DNA of 64,000 nt from assembly GCA_019118345.1 (NCBI GenBank), contig DWZD01000047.1, positions 1 to 64,000 of the forward strand. Direction: 5' to 3'. This document shows, piece by piece, positions 24,964-33,415 of this stretch. Under the pieces are notes generated by a model that saw nothing but the letters and a program-made list of their open reading frames with translations, made no database searches and was not told where the DNA came from. Origin of the DNA: Candidatus Desulfovibrio intestinavium. Its GTDB lineage: Bacteria; Desulfobacterota; Desulfovibrionia; Desulfovibrionales; Desulfovibrionaceae. A program made the position numbers and the translations under genes. How positions within the stretch are numbered: the first letter of the stretch is position 1; each line of letters opens with the position of its first letter.

Positions 24964-26595
24964 TCAGCAGGCAAAGGGGATGTGCAGGGCATCGGCCACC
25001 TCCCTGCTGGTGGAAACCAGCGCGTCGGAGCGGCCCACGGGCAGGGAGCTGTTGCCCACCGGGGCGAGCAGCTTCCGCAGCTCGTCGTCAAAGGTCAGCA
25101 TGTAGTCCACGATGTTCTGCGCGCCCCTGTCCACGTCCAGACGGCGCACGAGGCGCGGATCCTGCGTGCAGATGCCGGTGGGGCATTTGCCGGTGGCGCA
25201 GGCATTGCAGCGGCCCTGCTCGTTGCCCACGCAGCCCAGCAGCTGGATGAGCAGCTTGCCCATGATGATGCCGTTGGCCCCCAGACAGATCATCTTGAAG
25301 GCGTCGGCGGCGGCGTTGCCGGTCATGCCCATGCCGCCGCCCGCCCAGAGGGGGATCTGTCCCTGCAGACCCTGCGAAACGGCGGCCAGATAGCAGTCCC
25401 GCAGCTTGGAGACGACGGGATGGCCGGTGTGATCGAGGGAAATCTCGTTGGCCGCGCCGGTGCCGCCCTGTATGCCGTCGATGAAGAAGCCGCCGCAGAT
25501 GCGATAGGGATCGCGCAGCAGGTTGTTGTAGACCGAGACCGAGGTGGCCGAGGCCGCGCACTTGATGGCCACCGGCACCCGGAAGCCGAAGGCCGCATTG
25601 AGCGAAAGGTGCATCTTCTGCACCGATTCCTCGATGGAGTAGAGGCCCTGATGATTGGGCGGCGAGTGCAGGGTGGCGCGCGGCACGCCGCGAATGGCCT
25701 GAATGTGCGGGGCCACCTTGGCCGCGGGCAGCAGGCCGCCGTCGCCGGGTTTGGCCCCCTGGCCGATCTTGATGAGCACGCCCGCCGGGTCGGTCTTCAT
25801 GCGGGGCAGGGCGCGCAGGATGCGATTCCAGCCGAAATGCCCGGAGGCGATTTGCAGGATCAGGTAGCGGAGCTGATCGGATTCCAGCAGGCGCACGGGT
25901 ACGCCCCCTTCGCCGGAGCACATGCGCACGGGCAGGCCGCAGACCTCGTTGAGGTAGGCCGTAGCAAGGGCAATGGCTTCCCAGGCGCGGGTGGAGAGCG
26001 CGCCGATGCTCATGTCGCTGAAAATGACGGGATAGATCCAGTGGACGGGTGGGGTGCGGCCCTCCAGCAGCAGATTGTCCCCGTCCCGGCGCAGGGGCAG
26101 ATCGCGCGCGAGCATGACGCGGCCCAGCGGGGCGCGCATGTCGAAGGTATGGCGCTCGGCATCCAGCGCCGGGTCGGTCATCTGGCTGATGCGGCCCACC
26201 ACGATGGCATCCAGCGTGCGTTGCGTATTGAGGTTGGTGCGCCCGCCGCGCTTGAGGGGGCCGCCCGCCCGGGCCAGCAGGGCAAAGCGGTTGTCGGCAT
26301 TGCGCACGGGCCGGATGGCCCCGTTGGGACAGATCTTTTCGCACATGCCGCAGCCCACGCAGGCCCGGGCCATGTCGGCACGCTGCCGGATGACCGGACG
26401 CGGACGGTGTTCCGTGCGGGGCGCGGGAAAGGGCCCGTCGGACAGGGGCAGGCTGTGCCGCCGCACGTCCACCGCAATGGCGTCAAAGGTGCAGGCCGCC
26501 ACGCAGGAGCCGCAGAGGGTGCAGCTGGCCTCGTCATAGTCGATCCGCCAGCGCAGATCGTTGCGCCCGATGTCCTGAGTTCTTACTGCTTCCAT
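24964..26595 (-). CDS. Glutamate synthase FMN-binding (synthase) subunit, archaeal type
   Basis: A 543-residue protein carrying the TIM-barrel synthase domain of GltB alone. Two N-terminal ferredoxin-like sets (CTLCGSCVAACTFDAIAV and CVGCGMCEKICPNGAIRP) precede the barrel. Within it are IKIGQGAKPGDGGLLP, FIDGIQGGTGAANEISLDHTG, and the cluster region CVGNEQGRCNACATGKCPTGICTQDP, which matches the GltB [3Fe-4S] region. It makes glutamate from 2-oxoglutarate and ammonia delivered by the amidotransferase subunit. The start overlaps the end of the amidotransferase gene by 13 bases, so translation is likely coupled. Confidence 0.9.
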   Translation of the reverse strand: MEAVRTQDIGRNDLRWRIDYDEASCTLCGSCVAACTFDAIAVDVRRHSLPLSDGPFPAPRTEHRPRPVIRQRADMARACVGCGMCEKICPNGAIRPVRNADNRFALLARAGGPLKRGGRTNLNTQRTLDAIVVGRISQMTDPALDAERHTFDMRAPLGRVMLARDLPLRRDGDNLLLEGRTPPVHWIYPVIFSDMSIGALSTRAWEAIALATAYLNEVCGLPVRMCSGEGGVPVRLLESDQLRYLILQIASGHFGWNRILRALPRMKTDPAGVLIKIGQGAKPGDGGLLPAAKVAPHIQAIRGVPRATLHSPPNHQGLYSIEESVQKMHLSLNAAFGFRVPVAIKCAASATSVSVYNNLLRDPYRICGGFFIDGIQGGTGAANEISLDHTGHPVVSKLRDCYLAAVSQGLQGQIPLWAGGGMGMTGNAAADAFKMICLGANGIIMGKLLIQLLGCVGNEQGRCNACATGKCPTGICTQDPRLVRRLDVDRGAQNIVDYMLTFDDELRKLLAPVGNSSLPVGRSDALVSTSREVADALHIPFAC

Positions 26596-27689
26596 CTTTG
26601 CACCGCCAGATCGTTGTCGATGAGCACAAGCTCCCGTTCGTTGGGATAGATGTCCCGCGCGGCGTCGCGGTCGGGCATGATCGCATTGAGGCCGCAGACT
26701 TCCGAGGCAATGGCCACCATGCCGCCGTCACGGCCCACCACCACGGGGCGCAGCTTCTTGGCGTCGCAGCAGGTGAGCATGCCGCCGTCGGGCAAAAGGC
26801 CGATGACGGCATTGGGGCCGTTGATTTCCAGATGGGCCAGCGATTCGCGGATGCGGGTCAGCACCGCGCGATCCGGGCGGCTGGCCATTTCGGCAAAGGG
26901 CAGGGGCGTGATGACGTGCTTGAAGTAGCGCAGGGGCCACTTCAGCTCGTGCAGCACATAGTGCAGGGTGTACAGGAAATTCTGCGAGTCGGACTCGAAG
27001 CCCACATAGCCCCGGTGCAGGGCTTTCTGAAATTCCGTGTTCTTGGTGAAAAAGGTGTTTTCGCCATTGGCGCAAAGCGTATAGCCCTGCAAAAAGAAGG
27101 GATGGGCCGCATAGCGCACGATGTCGTAATTGGTGTTCTGGCGGCACTGGGCCACGATGTTGCGGGCCAGCAGGCGGGAATCGTCATCCCACAGGCGGAA
27201 GTAGGCGGCAATGTCCGCCGGATCCCCGATTTCCTTGAGGGTCAGCACATCGGGCCAGAAGGAATAGACATAGCCCGCATCATGGGCTTCCAGCAGACGG
27301 CGCAGGGCCAGACGGGTGTCCACGAGCAGTTCTTCGCGCTCCTCCCGGCTGCGATAATGGTAGACTTCCGGATAATCGTAATTGCGGAAGATGTAGCGCG
27401 GCATGGCCTCGATGCGCAGGCCCGGACGCCGATCCACGTCCGGCACCCATTGCGCCGCCTGCACAAAGCCCTTGCGCTCCATGTAGTCGTTGACCAGCTG
27501 CACGCCCTGCGGCGTACAGGCCAGCGAAAGCAGGGGCTTGTCCTTGTAATGGGCAAAGACGCCCTCCAAATCCTGCATGACCAGCGCAAAGCCTGAATTG
27601 TCGTGCCCTTCCTGCTGCGGCAGCATGAGTTGCAGGGCCGCCGATGGCGCAAGGGGCGTCAGGCTCTTGATGGATCCGATTCGGCACAT
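26583..27689 (-). CDS. Glutamate synthase glutamine amidotransferase (class II) subunit
   Basis: A 368-residue class II glutamine amidotransferase, the separate N-terminal domain of a split glutamate synthase. After removal of Met the protein begins with Cys (MCRIGSIKSL), the required N-terminal nucleophile, and continues LQLMLPQQEGHDNSGFALVMQD as in Ntn-type domains. The later INGPNAVIGLLPDGGMLTCCDAKKLRPVVVG stretch is typical of the GltB1 family. It releases ammonia from glutamine for the FMN subunit. The ORF track extends 133 codons upstream in error; the Cys at position 2 fixes the start at 27689, with AGGACAG upstream. Confidence 0.88.
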   Translation of the reverse strand: MCRIGSIKSLTPLAPSAALQLMLPQQEGHDNSGFALVMQDLEGVFAHYKDKPLLSLACTPQGVQLVNDYMERKGFVQAAQWVPDVDRRPGLRIEAMPRYIFRNYDYPEVYHYRSREEREELLVDTRLALRRLLEAHDAGYVYSFWPDVLTLKEIGDPADIAAYFRLWDDDSRLLARNIVAQCRQNTNYDIVRYAAHPFFLQGYTLCANGENTFFTKNTEFQKALHRGYVGFESDSQNFLYTLHYVLHELKWPLRYFKHVITPLPFAEMASRPDRAVLTRIRESLAHLEINGPNAVIGLLPDGGMLTCCDAKKLRPVVVGRDGGMVAIASEVCGLNAIMPDRDAARDIYPNERELVLIDNDLAVQRWKQ

Positions 27690-27794
27690 GATTTCTGTCC
27701 TGTGGCGGCCCGCGCCCGCCGAGTTCGGGGAGACGGACGCGGGCCTGCGTATTGTAGGGTGTTTGTTGGTGTGTCGGCTATGGTCAGGTTGTTT

Positions 27795-27817
27795 GGGGGG
27801 AGGGGCCCCTTCCCCCC
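27795..27817. repeat. G/C hairpin between glnN and the amidotransferase gene
   Basis: GGGGGGAGGGG meets CCCCTTCCCCCC with no loop, giving a very stable hairpin with one bulged base 12 bases after the glnN stop. No T run follows on the minus strand, so it is more likely an mRNA processing or stability element, or part of a repeat family, than a classical terminator. A related sequence lies near 47685. Confidence 0.5.
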
Positions 27818-27828
27818 GCATCATCCCG

Positions 27829-30018
27829 CTAATGCGTCCAGAGCAATTCGGCATAGGTGGGCAGGGGCCAGAGATCGTCATCCACCAGCAGTTCCAGGGC
27901 GTCGGCATGTTCGCGGCAGAGCCGCATGGCGGGCAGCACGGCGTCGCGGGCCGTGCGGGCCATGCCGTGCGCATCCGCGGCGGCGCGGCAGGCGGCAAGG
28001 GCCTCGCCCAGCGCGGCGGCGGCTCCCTGCAGGCCCGCAGCATGTCCGCGCAGACGCAGGAAGTGTTCGGCCTCGGCCTCATCCGCATCGCTCACGGCGC
28101 GCACATGGGCCAGCAGGCGGGCGGCGCGATCCTCGGCTTGGCGTACGGCGGGCAGGATCTGCCGGTTGACCATCCGCAGCAGCACGTCGCCCTCGATGCG
28201 CACGGTCTTGGCATAATGCTCAAAAAGGATTTCCTGCCGGGCGAGCATTTCCCGCTCGCCGAGCACGCCCGCGCGCAGGAAGACCTGCATGACCCCGGCG
28301 TCGCTGTAGTGCTCCACGGCGGTGACGGTATCGGCGTAATCGGGCAGGCCGCGCCGGGCGGCCTCCTCCTTCCAGGCGGGGGCGTAGCCGTTGCCGTTGA
28401 AGAGCACCGGGGCATGTTGACGGAAAAGGCGCGGCAGCAGATCCTGAAGGGTCGCATTGAGGGATTGGCCTGCCGCCGTCGCCCTTTCCAGCTCGTCGGC
28501 AATGTCCTGCAGGGCGCAGGTCATGGCCGCATTGAGAGCGATGTTGGCCGGGGCCACGGACTGGGAGGAACCCACGGCGCGAAATTCAAACTTGTTGCCC
28601 GTGAAGGCAAAGGGGCTGGTGCGATTGCGATCCGAGGTGTCGATGGGCAGGGGCGGCAGGCTGGAGACGCCGATTTCCATGACGCTGTCGCCCGTGTGCG
28701 GTGCGGGCGTGCCCGTGATGATGCCCTCGATGACGCCGGTCAGCTCCTGCCCGAGAAAGACGGAAATGATGGCCGGCGGGGCCTCGTTGGCCCCGAGGCG
28801 ATGATCGTTGCCCGCGCCGATGGCCCCGAGGCGCAGGGCCGCGCCGTGCAGGTGCACGGCCCGCAGCACCGCCGCCAGAAAGACGAGGAACTGGGCGTTG
28901 TCCTGCGGGGTGGAGCCGGGATTGAGCAGATTGTTGCCGTCGGAATCGGTGAGCGACCAGTTGTTGTGCTTGCCGCTGCCATTGACGCCCGCAAAGGGCT
29001 TTTCGTGCAGCAGGCAGAGGAAGCCGTGCCGCGCGGCCAGATGGCGCAGCATGTTCATGGTCAGCATGTTATGATCGCAGGCCAGATTGGCTTCCTCGTA
29101 GATGGGGGCCAGCTCGAACTGGCCCGGGGCCACCTCGTTGTGGCGGGTCTTGGCCGGGATGCCGAGCTTTTGCAGTTCCCGTTCCACATCCTGCATGAAG
29201 GCCATGACCCGGGCCGGAATGGCCCCGAAATAATGATCCTCCATTTCCTGTCCCTTGGGCGAGGGTGCGCCCAGCAGGGTACGGCCCGTGAGCAGGAGGT
29301 CGGGCCGCAGGGCCGCCAGCCGCCGATCCACAAGGAAATATTCCTGTTCGGGGCCGACGCTGGCCCGCACGCGCCGGGCCGTGGTATTGCCGAACAGGCG
29401 CAGGATGCGCAGGGCCTGCGTGGACAGGGCGTCCAGCGAGCGCAGCAGGGGGATCTTGCGATCCAGCGCCTCGCCGGAATAGGCATAGAAGAAGGTGGGG
29501 ATATGCAGGGTTGCCCCGTTGTCGTTGCGGATGATGAAGACCGGCACCGAAGGATCCCAGGCCGTGTAGCCGCGCGCCTCGAAGGTGGAGCGGATGCCGC
29601 CCGAGGGGAAGGATGAGGCGTCCGGCTCGCCGCAGATGAGCATCTTGCCGGAAAATTCGTTGATCATGTGGCCGTCGGGCGTGGGCGACAGGAAGGCGTC
29701 GTGCTTTTCCGCCGTGAGGCCGGTCATGGGCTGGAACCAGTGGGTATAATGATCCGCGCCCATTTCAATGGCCCAGTCCTTCATGGCATTGGCCACCACA
29801 TCGGCAATGGCGGGATCGAGACGACCGCCCTCGCTGATGATGCGGGCAAGGCGGCGGTAGACGTCCTTGGGCAGGCGCTTGCGCATGGCGTCAAGGCCGA
29901 AGACAAGGCTGCCGAATGCCTCAGCGCCGTCGGCGCAGGCGGGGCAGGGTGTTTCAGGCAGGCGCAGCGGGGCGGTGGACAGGGCTTCCTGCAGGGCGGA
30001 AGAGCGTTGGTGCTTCAC
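27829..30018 (-). CDS. glnN: Glutamine synthetase, type III
   Basis: A 729-residue enzyme of the GSIII class, about 700-730 residues long and distinct from the 470-residue GlnA. It joins ammonia to glutamate using ATP. Family blocks include DHYTHWFQPMTGLTAEKHDAF, FSGKMLICGEPDASSFPSGG, SVGPEQEYFLVD (metal-binding glutamates), RHNEVAPGQFELAPIYEEANLA and FAGVNGSGKHNNWSL. The start is a GTG at 30018 with GGAGG upstream. It heads the operon that continues into the split glutamate synthase, giving a complete GS-GOGAT cycle, and is preceded by a sigma-54 type promoter and a NifA-like activator gene. Confidence 0.95.
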   Translation of the reverse strand: MKHQRSSALQEALSTAPLRLPETPCPACADGAEAFGSLVFGLDAMRKRLPKDVYRRLARIISEGGRLDPAIADVVANAMKDWAIEMGADHYTHWFQPMTGLTAEKHDAFLSPTPDGHMINEFSGKMLICGEPDASSFPSGGIRSTFEARGYTAWDPSVPVFIIRNDNGATLHIPTFFYAYSGEALDRKIPLLRSLDALSTQALRILRLFGNTTARRVRASVGPEQEYFLVDRRLAALRPDLLLTGRTLLGAPSPKGQEMEDHYFGAIPARVMAFMQDVERELQKLGIPAKTRHNEVAPGQFELAPIYEEANLACDHNMLTMNMLRHLAARHGFLCLLHEKPFAGVNGSGKHNNWSLTDSDGNNLLNPGSTPQDNAQFLVFLAAVLRAVHLHGAALRLGAIGAGNDHRLGANEAPPAIISVFLGQELTGVIEGIITGTPAPHTGDSVMEIGVSSLPPLPIDTSDRNRTSPFAFTGNKFEFRAVGSSQSVAPANIALNAAMTCALQDIADELERATAAGQSLNATLQDLLPRLFRQHAPVLFNGNGYAPAWKEEAARRGLPDYADTVTAVEHYSDAGVMQVFLRAGVLGEREMLARQEILFEHYAKTVRIEGDVLLRMVNRQILPAVRQAEDRAARLLAHVRAVSDADEAEAEHFLRLRGHAAGLQGAAAALGEALAACRAAADAHGMARTARDAVLPAMRLCREHADALELLVDDDLWPLPTYAELLWTH

Positions 30019-30079
30019 GGGAATCCTCCGGGGTGAACTGCGGCCCGCGCGGGAGGCGCGCGCCGTTGCATCCCGTAAG

Positions 30080-30094
30080 GCAGGAAACGTGCCA
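30080..30094 (-). promoter_or_regulatory. Sigma-54 type promoter of glnN
   Basis: The minus strand reads TGGCACG-N4-CTGC, against the sigma-54 consensus TGGCACG-N4-TTGC, with the invariant GG and GC at the right distance. Predicted transcription starts near 30068, leaving a leader of about 50 bases to the glnN GTG. The NifA-like activator gene directly upstream is the obvious candidate activator. Confidence 0.8.
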
Positions 30095-30285
30095 GATAAA
30101 AAAATTTTGTTTATCTTGCAAAAATGATAGGATTTTTTTTGACGGATATCCGCGTGCGCGGTGGACTGGGCACGGTAGGCGGGCAGAAAGATTCATTTAT
30201 GTAGAAAATGGGCCGAATGCGGCCAAACAGGCCGGGGCCGCCGGGCGGCAGTTCGGCGGCAGCCGGGGAACGCTGGGGAAAATCA

Positions 30286-30333
30286 GAAAAATGCAAAAAT
30301 GTCGTTTTGTGCCATGCACAGACAAAAAACGAC
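30286..30333 (-). terminator. Probable terminator after the sigma-54 activator gene, with an internal palindrome
   Basis: GTCGTTTTGT (30301-30310) pairs imperfectly with ACAAAAAACGAC (30322-30333), and T-rich sequence follows on the minus strand. It lies about 150 bases past the activator stop. The loop contains TGTGCCATGCACA (30308-30320), an inverted repeat about 215-235 bases upstream of the glnN sigma-54 site that could instead be the activator binding site. Confidence 0.5.
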
Positions 30334-30485
30334 GTTTTTGTCGAAAGTCATGGCGCGGAAGGCGAGTCCTTGCAGCGCGGCAGGGCCGCGTGCCCGGCCG
30401 CGGGCAAGGGCGGTCGCGGGTCGGGCGTATGCCCGCCGCCTGCGGGAACCGGGCAGGCCGGGCGGCGTTGTGCCCGGCTGCGGAA

Positions 30486-32063
30486 TCAGGCGTTCGTCTT
30501 GCGGTGGCGGTAGGACTGATAGCGCAGGCCGTACTTGCGCATGCGCAGGCCCATGATGCGCTCGGTGAGGCCGAGGGCCTGCGCCGCCTTGCCCATGTGT
30601 CCGTTGCTGGCGGCCAGGGCTTCCGCAATGCAGGAGCGTTCCAGCTCCGCGATGCGTTGCGGCAGGGTAGCGGCGTGGGCGGGCAGGAGACAGCACTGCT
30701 CCGGCAGGCTTTCCTGTGCGGCGCGGTATTCGCCATGCAGGGAAAGCGGCAGATGCTGGGGCAGGATGATGTCCTCGGTGCCAAGCAGGAGGACGGCGCG
30801 TTCCATGACGTTTTCCAGTTCGCGCACATTGCCGGGCCAGTCATGGCGTTGCAGCATATCCATGACCGCTGAGGACAGGCGGGCATCCTCACGGCCATTG
30901 GCGCGGGCAAAGCGCAGGGCAAAGCGGCTGGCCAGCGGCAAAATGTCGTCCCGGCGTTCGCGCAGGGCCGGCAGGCGAATGGGAAAGACATTGAGCCGAT
31001 AGAAAAGATCGCGGCGAAAGCTGCCGTCCTCCACCATCCGCTCAAGATTGCGGTTGGTGGCCGCGATGATGCGCACATCCACATGCAGGGTCTGCGTACC
31101 GCCGAGGCGCTCGAAGCAGCGTTCCTGCAGGACGCGCAACAGCTTGGCCTGCACGGGCAGGCTCAGTTCCCCCACCTCGTCCAGAAAGAGCGTGCCGCCG
31201 TGGGCCAGTTCAAAGCGCCCCTTGCGCAGGCTGTTCGCGCCGGTGAAGGCCCCGCGCTCGTGACCGAACATTTCGCTTTCGATGAGATTTTCCGGCAGGG
31301 CGGCACAATTGAGGGAAATGAACGGCCCGGCGGCCCGGGGGCTGGCCGCGTGTATGGCCCGGGCGGCCACTTCCTTGCCGGTGCCCGATTCTCCCTGCAG
31401 AAAGACGGTGGTTCCGGCATGGGCCACATGCTCCATCTGCTCCAGCACATGGCGCATGGCCGGCGAACTGGTGTGAAAGCGATCGGCAAGGGTGGGCGCG
31501 GCTGAGGAACGATCGTCCATGAAGCGCTGCCCCTCGAAGGCCGCATGTCCCAGCAGGGTGGCGATGATGCGCAGCAGGTTCATATCGGCCCCGAGCGTGG
31601 CGGCATCGGCGGGCTGCCTGTCCACGGCCAGCGCGCCCACAGCCTGCCCGGCCAGCAGGATGGGCACGCAGAGGAAGGCAATGGCCTCATGTTCCAGATC
31701 CCGCGAGCCGGTGCGGTTGAGAAAGAGCGGTTCCTCGGCGGCATCGGGGATGCACATGGCTTGCCCGGTCTGGATGACGCGCCCGGTCACGCCTTCGCCC
31801 CGGGCGTAGCGGCCGCGCAGGCGTTCCGCATCCTTGAGGCCGCAGGACGCCTCGATGCGGATTTCGCCGGTGGCCGGCGAGATGAGGGTGATGCTGCCGC
31901 GCAGGATGGGCAGGGTGCGCCGCATCTCTTCCAGCACCTGTTCCAGGGCCTCGCGCACAGGGGCCGACGCGCCCATGACGGTCGCGATGGATTGGAGAAG
32001 TTGCAGTCTGGCGGATTCATCCGGGACAAGGGAAGGGGCAGGGGCGGAAGCGTGCATGGGCAT
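30486..32063 (-). CDS. Sigma-54-dependent transcriptional activator, NifA-like (GAF-AAA-Fis)
   Basis: A 525-residue enhancer-binding protein. An N-terminal GAF domain (about residues 25-170) leads to the AAA+ domain with Walker A GESGTGKE, the sigma-54 contact loop GAFTGA (in HERGAFTGANS), Walker B GGTLFLDEVGEL and the arginine-containing RRDLFYRLNVFPIRLP. A Fis-type helix-turn-helix lies at the end (IAEALAASNGHMGKAAQALGLTERIMGLRMRKYGL). It should activate sigma-54 promoters, most simply the glnN promoter downstream. The start is uncertain: ATG 32063 lies 10 bases after the alcohol dehydrogenase stop, and ATG 32057 is also possible; neither has a strong ribosome binding site. Confidence 0.88.
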   Translation of the reverse strand: MPMHASAPAPSLVPDESARLQLLQSIATVMGASAPVREALEQVLEEMRRTLPILRGSITLISPATGEIRIEASCGLKDAERLRGRYARGEGVTGRVIQTGQAMCIPDAAEEPLFLNRTGSRDLEHEAIAFLCVPILLAGQAVGALAVDRQPADAATLGADMNLLRIIATLLGHAAFEGQRFMDDRSSAAPTLADRFHTSSPAMRHVLEQMEHVAHAGTTVFLQGESGTGKEVAARAIHAASPRAAGPFISLNCAALPENLIESEMFGHERGAFTGANSLRKGRFELAHGGTLFLDEVGELSLPVQAKLLRVLQERCFERLGGTQTLHVDVRIIAATNRNLERMVEDGSFRRDLFYRLNVFPIRLPALRERRDDILPLASRFALRFARANGREDARLSSAVMDMLQRHDWPGNVRELENVMERAVLLLGTEDIILPQHLPLSLHGEYRAAQESLPEQCCLLPAHAATLPQRIAELERSCIAEALAASNGHMGKAAQALGLTERIMGLRMRKYGLRYQSYRHRKTNA

Positions 32064-32073
32064 ACCGATGGGA

Positions 32074-33150
32074 TCAGCGTGAAGGCGCCGCCCCCGGCTG
32101 GGGAACAATGGCGCACTTGATGCAGCCGTCGCGACGATGGGCAAAGACATCATAGGCGTCGGCGATATTTCCTAGTGGAAAGGTATGCGTGATAAGGGGC
32201 CGGGTGTCAAGCCGTCCCAGCTCGATGAGCCGGATGAGGCGGGCGCTGTGCACGGCATCCACGCCGCCGGTCTTGAAAATGAGATTCTTGCCGTACATGT
32301 GCGGCAGGGGCAGGGTCTGCGGCGCTTCATACAGGGCCACCAGCGCCACGCAGGCATTGGGCCGGGCCGCCTGCCAGGCCAGTTCAAAGGTGGCGGCCTC
32401 GCCCGCGCATTCGATGACCGCATCGGCCCCGCGCCCCTGCGTCAGCTCGCGCACCAGTCCGGCCATGTCGGCCGTGCCCATGCCGTCCGCCGCCCGGATG
32501 AGCGTATCCGCCGCGTTCATGCGGCGGGCCAGCTCCAGGCGGTCGGCACGTCTGTCCACGGCAATGATGCGCGCCGGGCCGAAGAGGCGCGCGCAAAGCA
32601 TGGCGCAGATGCCCACCGGCCCGGCTCCGATGACGAGTACCGTGTCGCCGGGACGAATGGCCGCCAGTTCCGCGCCGAAATAGCCGCTGGCCAGCACGTC
32701 CCCCACCAGCAGGGCCGAGAGGTCGTCCACGCTGTCCGGCAGCGCATCCAGCCCGTTGTCGGCAAAGGGCACGCGCACATATTCCGTCTGACAGCCGTCG
32801 ATGCGGCAGCCCAGTTCCCAGCCGCCCCGCTCGCAATTGTTGACGAAGCCCTGCCGGCAGAAAAAGCACTGCCCGCAGAAGGTTTCCACATTGACGGCCA
32901 CACGTTGTCCCGGTCGTACCCGCCGGACTTCCGCGCCGGTCTCCACCACCTCGCCGACAAATTCGTGCCCGAGGATGATGCCCGGCCGGGCGCGGGGCAC
33001 GGAGCCGTTCAGGATGTGCAAATCACTTGTGCAGATGCTGGAAAGGGTCACGCGCACCAGCGCATCGGTGGGGGCCTGCAGTTGCGGCAGGGGCCGCTCC
33101 TCGAGCCGGGCGTCGCCGGTAGCGTGATAAACGAGAGCCTGCATGGGCAT
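32074..33150 (-). CDS. Zinc-dependent alcohol dehydrogenase (threonine/sorbitol dehydrogenase-like)
   Basis: A 358-residue medium-chain dehydrogenase. Catalytic-zinc ligands are seen in SSICTSDLH and LGHEFVGEVVETG; the structural zinc site is the four-cysteine block CGQCFFCRQGFVNNC. The NAD(P)-binding region is VLVIGAGPVGICAMLCARLFG. The layout matches sorbitol, threonine and formaldehyde-type dehydrogenases, but the substrate cannot be read. The ORF track starts 26 codons upstream; ATG 33150 has GGAGG before it. The following sigma-54 activator gene starts about 10 bases after its stop, so the two are probably cotranscribed. Confidence 0.88.
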   Translation of the reverse strand: MPMQALVYHATGDARLEERPLPQLQAPTDALVRVTLSSICTSDLHILNGSVPRARPGIILGHEFVGEVVETGAEVRRVRPGQRVAVNVETFCGQCFFCRQGFVNNCERGGWELGCRIDGCQTEYVRVPFADNGLDALPDSVDDLSALLVGDVLASGYFGAELAAIRPGDTVLVIGAGPVGICAMLCARLFGPARIIAVDRRADRLELARRMNAADTLIRAADGMGTADMAGLVRELTQGRGADAVIECAGEAATFELAWQAARPNACVALVALYEAPQTLPLPHMYGKNLIFKTGGVDAVHSARLIRLIELGRLDTRPLITHTFPLGNIADAYDVFAHRRDGCIKCAIVPQPGAAPSR

Positions 33151-33415
33151 GGCGGCACCTCCTGCGCCGTTTTTTTGCGTACCGCGGCCAGAAGGCCTGC
33201 CGTCCCTGCGGCCTTCTGGCGAGAACATACACCGTTGCGGGGAGAGTAGCGCAAGATGCCCGGCCTGTCATGCCGCGCCGTTCAGCCCGTCTGCCGCCGC
33301 GGCGGATCTGGCCGGACGGGAGATGGATTTTCCCTTGCCATGCCCTGTTCCTCCCCGTACATTGAGCATCGCATATGTCCGTTGCGTTGGTGCGCATTGC
33401 GGTAGGGGGGAAATC

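Noticed and set aside
22480-26649. 1389-residue plus-strand ORF
   Set aside because: Antisense to the glutamate synthase genes, which have clear domains and cofactor motifs; the translation shows only compositional bias.
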